The position numbers and the translations under genes are program-made. The notes under the pieces were generated by a model. The model was not told the DNA's origin and searched no databases. It saw only the letters and a list, made by a program, of their open reading frames with translations. Below are positions 1 through 10,521 of a stretch of 27,623 nucleotides of DNA, piece by piece; positions within the stretch are counted from its first letter, which is position 1; each line of letters opens with the position of its first letter. The DNA comes from Cyanodermella asteris (taxonomy: Eukaryota > Ascomycota > Lecanoromycetes > Ostropales > Stictidaceae): assembly GCA_900618795.1 (NCBI GenBank), contig UYJD01000023.1:1-27623 (forward strand). Direction: 5' to 3'.

Positions 1-68
1 CGAGCAACACCTTCAGACTTGACGCCGTCCTTCACTGGTCGCCTACACAGTCAACCAACCCGTGCCCG
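1..68 (+). repeat. Edge repeat, left copy (inverted relative to 27424-27491)
   Basis: Read on the plus strand, these bases match the reverse complement of 27424-27491 at all but one position, and similarity stops at about base 69. This copy begins at the very first base of the window, so it is probably cut by the contig end. The right copy continues for 132 more bases. It is a dispersed repeat whose family I cannot name; see the right copy for a possible LTR-element origin. Confidence 0.85.
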
Positions 69-69
69 G

Positions 70-225
70 GGTACTTAACGGGGTACTTAGCTAGGTACTT
101 AGTAAGGTACTTAGCTAGATACTTGGCTAGGTACTTGGCTGGGTACTTAGCTAGATCACTAGGTATGTACTTAGCTAGGTATTTAACTAGTTATTTGACT
201 AAGTATTTAGCTAGGTGTTTGCTGG
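70..225 (+). repeat. 12-bp-period minisatellite, consensus GGTACTTAGCTA
   Basis: About 13 imperfect tandem copies of a 12-base unit close to GGTACTTAGCTA, with drift toward GGTATTTAACTA in the right half. Because 12 is a multiple of three and the unit lacks a stop in one frame, it gives an artefactual open frame with repeating Leu-Ala-Arg-Tyr-like tetrads that I do not treat as a gene. GGTAC/CTAGG-rich minisatellites of this look are common in filamentous ascomycetes (general knowledge). It abuts the edge repeat and ends about 290 bp before the LRO1 start, so it lies in or next to that promoter. Confidence 0.9.
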
Positions 226-418
226 TATGGACGGAGCATCGGCAGCAACTTCTTTTATCCCGCGTTGAGAAAGAGTTCGGCCTTGGCGGAAATGCGTCAT
301 TAGCATGTGCTTCGACTCTTTTTCAATCCATCTAAACATTTGCGGCCCTGCCGATCCTTCCTCCGCCACGATAGATTACGCTGCAGTATACTGACCTTCG
401 CCCCAGGCATCCGCCCTG

Positions 419-486
419 ATGAAGGCTGCCTTTGAACTTCCTTCTCTTGGAATTCGTTCTTGATGACAGAGCTAGCCTTCTCCTAG
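419..486 (+). promoter_or_regulatory. Two small upstream ORFs ahead of LRO1, stop and start overlapping
   Basis: The first ATG at 419 opens a 14-codon reading frame ending with TGA at 461-463. The last A of that stop is the first base of a second ATG (463), opening a 7-codon frame that ends with TAG at 484-486. Both lie within 100 bp upstream of the LRO1 ATG at 515. They are regulatory only if the transcript starts upstream of 419, which the sequence alone does not show. Confidence 0.35.
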
Positions 487-514
487 AATCCCTCGCGTTG
501 CAGCCTCTCCAGCC

Positions 515-2696
515 ATGTCTGCGCTGCGCCGGCGTCTGTTCGGCTCGTCGCAAGGTCATCACGTCCCCACCCCAGCAGATACCGGTCGTCGCGCCTCAGA
601 TCCCGTTATCCCTTCCATCGCCGATGCGAGCGACGGAACGCGCCAACGAGATGCAAAAGAGCCAGGCAAAAGCACCGATGCCACAGCAGACGTAAGGCGC
701 GAGTGGTTGGGCAAGCGGGTTGAACACGTGAAGCATGTCGTCCACCACACCACACGCAAGCCATCCAAGCGGCGCTCCACTTTCCTTGTGCTCCTTGGTA
801 TATTGATTGGGTTTATGGCTACGGGCTGGTTTGCAAATCAACAGGGGGTCATCAATCTCGAGCAGTTGCTCGATGTCAATCTCGAGAGCCTGATCGATGT
901 CATCCCGGCAGGCGTGCTCAGAGATGCGAGGGAGCTGCAGAAGGCGGAGAGGGAGGCTGTCAGCTACGATTCGTTCGCTGTCGGTTTGCATCTGAGAAAC
1001 CAAGGCGTGTCCGCCGTCCACCCAGTCATCATGGTGCCAGGGGTCATCTCGACAGGACTGGAAAGCTGGGGGACCGAGGAGGAGGGCAGTCGGCAATACT
1101 TCCGAAAGCGGCTTTGGGGCTCGTGGAGTATGATGAGGGCTCTGATAATGGACAAGGCCGGGTGGAAGCGACACATCATGCTCGACAAGGAGACAGGCCT
1201 CGATCCACCTGGAATCAAGCTTCGAGCAGCTCAGGGGTTCGATGCTGCCGATTTTTTCATCACCGGGTATTGGATTTGGAACAAAATCCTTGAAAACTTG
1301 GCATCTATTGGCTACGATCCCACGAGTGCATATACGGCTGCATACGATTGGCGATTGAGTTACGCCAATCTCGAGGTCCGTGACCAGTACTTTTCCCGTC
1401 TGAAGACCTACATCGAGATGGCGGTTAAGACGAGCGGTAAGAAGGTCGTGCTTGTCAGCCACAGCATGGGCAGCCAGGTCATGTTCTATTTCTTCGCCTG
1501 GGTCGAGTCCGAGGAGCACGGAGGCGGTGGGAGCAACTGGGTAGACACTTTCGTTGCCAGCTGGGTCAACATCTCCGGCTGCATGCTTGGAGCTCTCAAG
1601 GGTATCCCTGCAGTCCTTTCGGGAGAAATGAAAGACACCGCTCAGCTGAACGCCTTTGCCGTGTACGGCCTGGAGAAGTTTCTGGCCAAGGAGGAACGGG
1701 CTGAGATTTTCAGGGCAATGCCGGGCATCAGCAGTATGCTGCCCAAAGGCGGCAACCTGGTATGGGGGAATGCAACGTGGGCTCCCGATGACCAGCCAGG
1801 CCAAAAGAACAGCTTCGGGACGTTCGTCAGCTTCGCTCCGGTCAATGGCTCAAAAGAGAGCGCCAACATGACTGTCGAGGATACTTTGCGCTTCCTGGTC
1901 GACGATCATGCCGATGACTGGTATCGAAAGCAGCTGGCAGGCTCTTATTCGCACGGAGTGGCCCGCACGACCGAGGAGGTCGAGGCTAATATGAAGGATC
2001 CTAGCAAGTGGATCAATCCTCTGGAAGCCCGCCTCCCTCTGGCCCCAAACCTGAAAGTCTACTGCTTCTATGGCATTGGAAAGCCGACAGAACGGTCGTA
2101 TTTTTACCGGAACACCACCGCTGATCCGTTGTCTAGCCTGAACGTCAGCATAGACACGAGCGTTACACAGGACGAAGTCGACCATGGCGTCATCATGGGC
2201 GAGGGCGACGGCACAGTCAATCTGATCAGTGCAGGATACATGTGTGCCAAGGGCTGGAACCTTCATCGCTACAATCCGTCGGGTGTTGAGGTCAAGACCT
2301 ATGAGATGCCGCATGAGCCAGAACGCTTCAACCCCAGGGGCGGCCCGAACACAGGTAAGGCTGAATTTCGTCGTTCGAGCACCATATTTACTTTTTCCGT
2401 CCACACACATCGTTCAGGCCGCTCAGATTACTTGCATTGGATGGCTACATGCAGCTAACCCGTGTTCTCATGTAGGCGATCACGTTGACATCCTAGGAAG
2501 AGCATCCCTCAACGACCTAATTTTACGCGTGGCCGGCGGCAAGGGCCATCTAATTGAGGAAAATTACGAGTCTAGAATCCGCGAATACGCCGAGCGGATC
2601 CAAATTCTCGAAGAAGATCGATACGTCGACAGTTCAGCGATCGAGACCGCGAACGAGCCACAGGCCGGAAACGATGAAGAGAAAGCTGAGCTTTAA
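515..2696 (+). CDS. LRO1: Phospholipid:diacylglycerol acyltransferase (PDAT, Lro1-like)
   Basis: This enzyme moves an acyl chain from a phospholipid to diacylglycerol, making triacylglycerol at the endoplasmic reticulum. Two exons, 515-2354 and 2476-2696, give 686 aa (yeast Lro1 is 661). A basic, low-complexity N-terminus leads to one membrane segment at about residues 89-107, and the rest is the lumenal LCAT/PDAT domain. The oxyanion/lid region reads PGVISTGLESWG (about 175-186). The nucleophile motif SHSMGS puts the catalytic Ser at 317, GEGDGTV puts the Asp at 565, and GDHVDIL puts the His at 616. The 121-nt intron (2355-2475, gtaagg..tgtag) must be removed to reach the His-bearing exon; without splicing the frame ends at 2458. 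The start at 515 is the first in-frame ATG that gives a family-like N-terminus. It is convergent with the Zn2Cys6 gene. Family assignment is firm. Confidence 0.96.
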
Positions 2697-3244
2697 GAAC
2701 ACTCACCGCACGCTATGCCACGCCACCTTTGACGACTGTGAACGTATCGTTTGGAAATGATATATGATAGAATACCTGGGATGCCAATACGTATGATACC
2801 CTCTCCTTTCTCACTGTTATGTCATTGGAATCTCATGAATGGACTCGACGCTTGGACTGCGAACACAACATGAAGGTATCTAGCGTTTTTTAGGTTCCGT
2901 AAATGATAGAAAGCGATTGTTTGAATGCGTCCTGTTGCCGTCTTCCTTCGCCGAGAAGTCCTCGTCAATTGGCCAGCAAATGATAGTGACGTCTGTTTCC
3001 TTGTCCGCTGCGTATAACTCGTCATCATCGTACAGGTGTCTCGGCGAAAATCAGTAAAACAAATGCGTGTTTCGTGGACGTCAGCCCGCCTGTCCGTAAG
3101 TGTCCACCTCTTGGGTGGCCCATGCCAACCATGCCGGGAGTTCCGCCATAATGCCAAATTACCTTTACCTCATCCTGCAAGCCTGAAACAAGAGTGCGTG
3201 GTCGTGTTGTCATCTCACATCCAAGCAATTCTCTTTCCCTTCTC
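2697..3244. other. Intergenic region between convergent genes
   Basis: These 548 bp hold the 3' ends of the LRO1 gene and the Zn2Cys6 gene, which point toward each other. Short open frames on both strands lack family features and look like chance. I see no RNA gene or repeat here. Confidence 0.6.
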
Positions 3245-6182
3245 TTACAGATCGAACAGTTTCAAAATGGCCGCGATGCTCGGCACCTCGGGCGTCGTGA
3301 ACGGATCACTCCGAATGACCTTGGTACCCATGTCCATCAGGCGAATGTTCCTGCGAATCCACTCCTGCAGGCTCCTCATGCCGTCAAACGCCGCCTTATC
3401 GTGGCCCAGTATGCGCATGCCCTCGGGGCTGCGCACGAGCTCGATGCTCCCGTCCCGAGGGTTGACGAGCTCGTTGACGCTCCAGCAACCCAGGGCGAAG
3501 GGTTTGGTTCCGTTGGAGCTTGCGCGCAGCAGGTCCGTGGTGACGGGGTACAGGCGGGTGCGCAGGTCGCGGCTGACCTCGTGCACGCTGCCCCACAGCA
3601 TGGCTTTGGCCTGCTGCGGCACGGCGATGGCGGCGTCCATCATGATCATGACGGCGCAGAAGGCCATGCACATGGACAGGAAGCTGGGCAGCCAGTCGCG
3701 GCGGCGGCCCGACAGGGCGGAGGTCAGGAACATTTTGCTGACGCTGGAGTAGGCGCGCTGGGCGCTCACGATGGCGGCGTTGATGTCAACGGGCGGCAGC
3801 GGCCAGGCCGAGGTGACGAAGTTTTGGTAGATGTCGCAGGTCGCGTCGAGGAGGCTGATGGAGCTCTCGAGTAGTGCGTTCTAGAAAAATAGTAGACGTC
3901 AGCTTCCACGTTTTGAAACGCTCGATCCCTTACGAAAGCGATAAGGCCGGTGGCGCTAGGACATGCGTTGCCTAATGCGGCCGTGCGGCTGACAGCTCTT
4001 TCTCAGCTCCGGATTGGGAGGGGGGCCCAGGCGAATTGACTTATGCATGCAGCTGAAGAATCTGGAAAAAGTATAACAACAGATAGCGCAAGGCTGAGCC
4101 CCGAGACCGCTCAAGGTGTTGACAGGCCGAGGAACACGAAACATTGCTGATCAAGCAGGGCTGCAAGGTGTGGACCAAAAAGGAGAAGAATGACCGAAAA
4201 TCGTCATCAGGCAAAAATGGGGCTGGCTTACTGGGCGTTGTTGCGCGGCCTGATACTTCGTCACAATATCGAGCAGCGTTGCGAACTCGCCGCCGAACAT
4301 GCCTGTCGATTGTACCTTCAGCGAGAGACGCTGCCAGGAATTGACTTGCGGGAGCTGTTCCTCGATCGCTTGGCGCTGCGATTGACTGAATGTTCCAAAG
4401 CGCCAATTAGGCGTCTTGAGGGTCATTTTCGCAGCCGGTGCGAGGACGTCTGTAGCGTGTACTGTCGAAGTTGTCAGTAATAGCGCAATCGCATTTTTGG
4501 TATCTTAAAAAGCCAAAGATAATTACCTGGAACAAGATGCGAAACCAGTTCTTCCAAGCATCCTCGTCGGCAACCCAATGATGATGGCCAGACTCTGAAG
4601 TTGCCACGCATGCAATTGCTGCACTCTCCCGGGCCGTCACACTATTGGCCATGCATCAGCCGATTGTCATAGCCGTCGGAAACCGTTCCTTGGCTTCTGT
4701 CACTTACCGACTTCTTGTATCTCCTGCAGCGCCAGCAAGCACCAAGATCTCGAACGAGATCGGCCTTGTTCTTCTGTACATCCGTCATTGGCTTGTGGCG
4801 GACGGCGGTTTTGCTTGTGTCTTTGCTGCTTCCGACACCTGCATCCGAAGGTCGACTCCTTCTGTTTTGACGTATTGGTCCGGGTCTATGTGACCCAACC
4901 GATCCGCTCATAGAAGACGAGGGGGAAAGCATGTCTGGCGATGTGCTGGCATTGGTCTCTGATTGAGATCTTCCGGGAATCGGAATGCCTTGATTTGAAT
5001 GGAGGATACCCGGGGGCTGAAAAGGCGAGTCGAGCGTGTTGGCAAATGGATCTCTGGGAGTTGGTGCCATCGATACCATGGGAGATGTAGCCATTGAGAC
5101 GGGCGAAGGTAATGGAATCTGCTGCCACGGATACTGCTGATATGACGCAGCTGAAAAGGGCGTTGTAGGATATGGTGAGTGTTGCGGAGTATATGAATGT
5201 GCTGGTGCCCAGCTGACGGGCATCTGAGGGGCGCAGAACGGCTGTTCCATGGCCCTCGACACAAGCTGGGTATGTGCTAGTACATCATACTCGTCCGCTG
5301 CGTTGGCTCCAGGTGCAGAGGAGCTATATCTCGAATACGTGGCGCTGCTGGGACCAGCGTAGTCAAACCAAGGAGAAAAAGGAGCTTCAAAAAGATCAGC
5401 AACCATAGACTCGTCTTCAGCTTCAGGCCACGTACCTGACATGGAAGGATATCGATTATCCGCCATGCTGGGGTTGATGGGATCTGCTGATGACTGCTGG
5501 TTGAGAGGAACAACGCTATGAGTCGATGCAGTGGTCTCAGGTTGGCTGGGCGCGTGGCTTGTCTCACGCACAACAACGGAGCCTTGATCTGACGTGACCT
5601 GTCTCTGGAAACACTGGTTATCATCAACTCAAAGCTTGGGATGTGGCACCGAAAGACGACGCCCTACGCAATGTAGATATAGATTTAGGCTGAGCTGAAA
5701 CTCGTGGCCAAGACAACGTTCGAAACACAAGCATGGCTGATGCCGCTGCCTTAGTGGATCATGGTCGCCTTGCAGCATTCAGCAGCCGTCCCACCACGGC
5801 GCCTTGAGTAGGGTGGACAGGGGGATGTGATTGGCCTTCAGCCTAGATTGCGGCATTCTCAGGACACAACCGATGACTGAACGTCAATGCACGAGGACTT
5901 ACTGGTTGATTCAAGCTCTGGTTGTTGCTCCCGATGGAGGCTCTGCGGTCATCGTCTGAGATCGGAGCTTGGCAAACGCCGGTACCTGGCTGAATTAGCT
6001 GCACATCTCCTAAAAGTGAGGCATTCGAGGCACATACCCTTGCCGTTGCCGCTTCTGTTATTCGAAACGGTACCCATCCCTGTAGGCAGATTCACACTGC
6101 TTCGGGGTTTCCGGTCCTGATAGTGGCTTCCCAGAGGTTCAAAGGTCGGGAAGACCGGAAACGCGCCTTGGGCTGTAGACAT
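3245..6182 (-). CDS. Zn2Cys6 fungal transcription factor, multi-exon
   Basis: A binuclear zinc-cluster regulator, presumably nuclear; its target is unknown. My model (minus strand) is exons 6182-6038, 5955-5903, 5604-4708, 4641-4527, 4449-4232, 4160 to about 4044, about 3988-3934 and 3880-3245. Frame is kept across introns of 82, 298, 66, 77, 71 and 53 nt, most with good donors such as gtaagt and gtatgt. The first 350 or so residues are rich in Ser, Pro, Gln and Thr and look disordered or activating. The zinc cluster follows, with Cys at about 356, 359, 366, 372, 375 and 388; a phase-0 intron falls just before the third Cys. After it comes WPSLGCRRG, as in the CWRC..WxxIGCKRG subgroup. The C-terminal part from 3880 is helical, with hydrophobic stretches such as LLDATCDIYQNFV and a C-terminus ILKLFDL. 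The junction between about 4044 and 3988 is unresolved: the frames of the two exons do not join with a standard donor I can see, so the middle may be mis-modelled or damaged. Total would be roughly 740 aa. The zinc-cluster call is firm, the exon ends at both termini are moderate. Confidence 0.78.
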
Positions 6183-9100
6183 GGTGAGTCAGTGAAGTGC
6201 AGAAAAGTCACGAGAATGGCGTCAGAACGTTTCAGCCGATCGGAGTGATGCCTTGGTATTGAAGCTTCAATACTCAGACAAGGCTGACTCGCACGATCGA
6301 TGCTGTGCTGTGAAGGAAGCGGGCATGTATAGAGGAGGGAGGATATGCAGGTAATCTCAGCCCATTCTCTGAGTCGGGCAATAGGACGAAGGGAAAACAT
6401 CGACGAGGCAGATCGGTCCCTATGTCGGAAAGGGCAGGGTCCGAGAGTTTGATACGTACCAATAAAGGATGCAGACATGAGCCACTGCAGGAAGAGCGGA
6501 TATGCCGGCGGGCTCGACGTGAGCTTACAGGCAGGCAGGCCAGCAACAGCGCAGACCCTGTCGCTGAACGTCTCGGGGGCAACGTAGGTGAGCAGTTACG
6601 TGATACAGTGGAAAGGCGGAATATCGTGGCCGTGGGTTGGTGACTTCAGACCGTTGGCTATGTCGTCTTTTCCCGCTCGTAGTTCAGGCTCCGTGACAGG
6701 GCCGTGCCAAGGGACTGACTGATTAGCAACTTCCAAGTCGCGGCGTGAATGGATTGACAATGAATGGTAAAGAGGAAGATTCAGCAAGGCTGACTTGTGA
6801 AAGAACGCCTTGATCTAGCAGAAGCCTGTGAGCGGGAACGAAGGGGACGTGATCATCGACTAGGCCTGGGCACGGGCGAGATATAGAAGAAAGTGAGTCG
6901 CCTGGTTGGGGCGAGACGCGGCTCTGGATTCGAGGAAAGGTGCAACCAAGCGCGACGCTGGCATGGACCCCCGGCAACAATGACTGACAACAATGGCATG
7001 AGTTTAGAAATATTGTAGCATGAGTATCGGCGAAAGAGAGCAGCGATCTCTTCAAGCGGCAGGGAGGAACAGGAACCTGAGCGCAGGTGAGCCATACAGG
7101 GCTCACGAGAGCCGAGCCAGGAGCAGCGACAGGCCGAAACGACGGGCCGGCTGTCGTCGTGCAGCGGCAGCATCTTGAGGATGGGCCGGAAGCCAGGGTA
7201 GGGGTGGTGAAGGCGTGCTCATGCCATACCGTGCAGTACGAGATTGGAGAGAGTGAGTATTCTGCGTTGATGCCAAGCATGTCAGTGGTGGTAGTGGACT
7301 CGAATGGTTCGAGGTGAAGTTGGCTCCCGGCATGTTTCCTGGAATCAGCAAAGAAGGGTTCTCTCGCTAAATTTGGCCGAAAAGGGGGATAGCGTCGACT
7401 CCGCTCGTGGCGCAGAGGGAGCAAGCGAATCAGTACCCCGGATGCTCCCTCGGCAGCGAATGCTGGAGCGAATGGATACTCACCCCCAAGGCAGATCGTG
7501 CTCCCCGCGGCATGATGCACGTTGCCCACACAGACGCCTCGCTCGACACTGCATAGTCGCCGTAGGGCCAGGCGCTTGACCGTGCTGCGTCGCCGTGTGG
7601 CAGTATACAGCTTCGTGGTAGCAGTCGACGCACACCATCTTTGCTACACGGCAGTGATGAGCGTAACCACACCACCGTCAGCATCCTCTAGACCCAGTCC
7701 GCCGGCTGCGCAGCCACTTGGGCGCCCGTCAATGCCCCCGGAGCTCCATAATAGCTATTATCGAACAAATCCTGCGAGTGGTACCAGGTACGGCCGAAGT
7801 GACTTGGGCCAGCGACAGACAGAGACACTCGTGACGCACACGGACCACGCGCTGCAGGACAAGAGCAGACGAGCTTGCAGGGGAACGATGAGACAGTCCG
7901 GCAAATGGCGGCGATGGCGTTGCCCGGCCCAAGCTGAGTGGACGACGCTGGGAATAAGAGCCGACTTGTCACCAATGTTGTGTCGAAATGGTCGTGTACG
8001 TACGGTATATACGCAGGCCGGCTGCGATTCGACGCGGAGCCGCCGCCGTTCTTCAGTCTGACGGCAAACCCAGAGTTCCAGAAGTCAAGGGTTGGAGTAT
8101 GCAGGCCGGAGGTTGTTTCTTCTGCGGCCGCTGCAGTGCTGATCGCTGATCTGATGGGATGTGGTAATCTGTGCTGCCGGCGCCGCGCTCGGCAGTATAC
8201 ACAGCAAACCGCGTCTCCAGCCAGTCACGATGCCTTTTTCTCCACCAAGCTCACCAAGCTCACCAAGCTCACCACCAGGCTCACCACCAAGCCTGCGCTC
8301 GTTCCTTCCCATGGCCCATCGCGAGCTCCTCCCGTGCAGCATCTTGTCTCCTGCCCATCGGCTCGAGCGTCGCGGGTGCGGTCACCACGTCAGACTCTGC
8401 CCGGAATGCCACGTTGCTGCCACGATCTCGTCTGGGGTCGTGAGCACACCAGTCGGAGCCACGAGCTGCCGCTACTGCACTCTAGTGCGAGTCTGACCAG
8501 CAGGCTTCCTGGACTAGTTTCTGCGGCCGTCGCGTGTTGACCATGTGCTCGACAGGCACTCTGCATCCACCCCAGCGTTTGCGCGCTCCAATGGCACAGC
8601 CCGGCCACCCGCCAATTTCCGTCTCGAGAAGCAAAGTCAAACAGACATTATTCAGACGGCCTGCTCGATGCCGTCTGCTGCTTTGTATCGCAGCCCCGTC
8701 TTGCTGCGATACAGCCCTGCCCCTGGGTACTTCTGCCATGCAGCCTTGCGCTTGCCCGGACGCCACAAAGGCTATCTATAGCACCGACCATGCTGCTTTC
8801 TCTCCTCAGGGCCTTGACCTCCTTCAGCTTTGCCTGGATGCGCTGTCCTTCGGACCCCCCTTTGAGATCAACCACTCTCCAATGGGGAGCGTCTCTACCG
8901 CTTCGGCCGAGGCTGTGTGCCCCATCAACATCCATTGTCTGTTATCATCCAGCGTTCTTCAGGCGGTGTGTGGATCCAGTGATCAGCAGCGTCTTAGTGA
9001 ATGTCGCTTCAAATTTGCTTTGTTTCATCTTCTGGCCCACACTTTCGATCTGGAAGACCCCTCGAATTATCGCTGCGCATGCGGTCATTCAGTCTCCCTG

Positions 9101-10521
9101 TCGAACCGTCCATGGGTCTGATCACATGGCGCCCTGAGCGTTGCTGTTGGCACTCAACGCTGGCCTGCCCGCATCCGAGAACGCGTGCGCCCAGCATCAA
9201 GCAGGACCTCGAGCCTTGGGCGCTTGAAGCCGACTCGGCCATGGGTCGAACTGCTCCATCAGCTTCTCCCCGCCATCATCGTTCGCGGCTGCTCAGCCTC
9301 ACAGTGCTCATTTCCCCGTCTCCATGCAGACCAAGGGGGCATGCTCCAGCTCAGGCTCCCAGGACACGTTCACAACCCACAGCATCCCTGCAAGCGCGGC
9401 TGGTAGCTGGACATTGACAGTGTGGAGAGTGTGCTGCAGGCCCTTGAATAACTTCATGTCGCGCAACCCTCCTTCACGAGAGCTGACCGACGGAAACGCG
9501 CAAGCGGAGTATTGGACCAACTAGCGGCGCGGTTCGGTCAAGAATTGACCTCCTTGACTTTCCCGTCTATCGCATTCCTCGACGGCATGAATCACCAAGA
9601 TTGGTGCTGACGGTCACGGGAGGACAGAAGCAACGACCGGGCTCAACAAACCAAGATCGGGAACCCCTCACTGGCCGGCTGGTACAGAATCTAGAGTGAA
9701 GGTCTGGCTCGAGTTCGGCTTACCCAGTCATCGATAGTCGCAACCTAGTTTGCACTCTAGACGCCAATCGCTTCCCGGGCGGGAGTCTCAAGGTCAACAA
9801 GCCGGATTGTAGGGGGAGTCAGCAAATCAACGCCTAGATCCGAACCGAAGCGGAAACTGCTGAGTCGTCCCTTCCTGGGTGGCAACAGCTTTCGACCAAG
9901 CCGTTGATTCGGGAGCTGCCAGATGCCACTCGTAAGGGGCTAGCGCCACGTTCATCACGAAATCTGATCGTCCGGTAGTAGAGATCAACAGAAAAATCGA
10001 TGGTGAGCCGTGTCCTAACTGGTCTCCCTGCCGGCCAACAGTTGGAACAATCCGTAGTTCTGGCCCGGGCGTGGAGTTGACAAGTCGCGGCACGAAGGTC
10101 ACCTTATTATGCGACTCAACGCGTTATCGATCGTATCGCCCATCACTGCCACTATCAGAGGTAGGCCGTTTGCTCCCCATGTCAAGATATCCACAATTCG
10201 GCCCTGGTGCGTGTGGATACGACAGCCCTGAGCCATTTCCTTATCAGAATCACGCATGCCATTAGCGAAGAAACGTTGCATCTATCATTTTAGTTCATTC
10301 ATCATCATCATGTTCATGCAGCGAGGTACATCTTGCCGCTCGCACCTTGGCCATGCCAAGCGACGGAAACCCAGTTCCACGTTCGTTTGGTCTTGGGTCG
10401 CTCGGTAGCTTAAATGCGGGTGGAGCCCTTTGTAGCCCAAAGTATATAATCTTCTCCGTCTATAATCACAGTGTCCACGTTGCTCACCATGCACCTCGAT
10501 GCATGCTCATGCAGCCTAGTT
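6183..10521. other. 4.3-kb gene-poor interval upstream of the Zn2Cys6 gene and downstream of RAD54
   Basis: It contains many short open frames on both strands (the longest is about 270 codons, on the minus strand at 6723-7529). None shows a recognisable domain, steady codon use or a paired intron pattern, and the larger ones overlap one another. The zinc-cluster gene is transcribed away from it and RAD54 ends into it, so it could hold a long promoter or 5' leader for the regulator, a non-coding transcript, or rapidly evolving orphan genes. I see no tRNA-like B box and no transposon ends. The only repeat noted is at 8243-8293. Confidence 0.55.
8243..8293 (+). repeat. Short tandem repeat, unit CACCAAGCT
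   Basis: Three exact 9-base units (8243-8269) are followed by two 12-base variants in which CACC is extended to CACCAC. Translated it yields Lys-Leu-Thr or Ser-Pro-Ser triplets, but the frames around it are not convincing genes. Confidence 0.85.

Noticed and set aside
123-335. Open frame with repeating Leu-Ala-Arg-Tyr units
   Set aside because: It is the translation of the 12-bp minisatellite plus adjacent sequence; the period is a multiple of three so it stays open by chance.
596-1804. 402-codon open frame on the minus strand inside LRO1
   Set aside because: Antisense shadow of a well-supported gene; no domain and a Cys/His/Pro-rich composition typical of complementary-strand frames.
3194-3874. 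226-codon frame on the plus strand, His/Gly/Ala-rich
   Set aside because: Shadow of the last exon of the Zn2Cys6 gene on the other strand.
6723-7529. 268-codon frame on the minus strand
   Set aside because: No domain, unusual composition, overlapped by other frames, and it lies in the gene-poor upstream interval of the regulator.
8534-9121. 195-codon frame on the plus strand
   Set aside because: Starts with GTG rather than ATG, no recognisable feature, competing frames of similar size.
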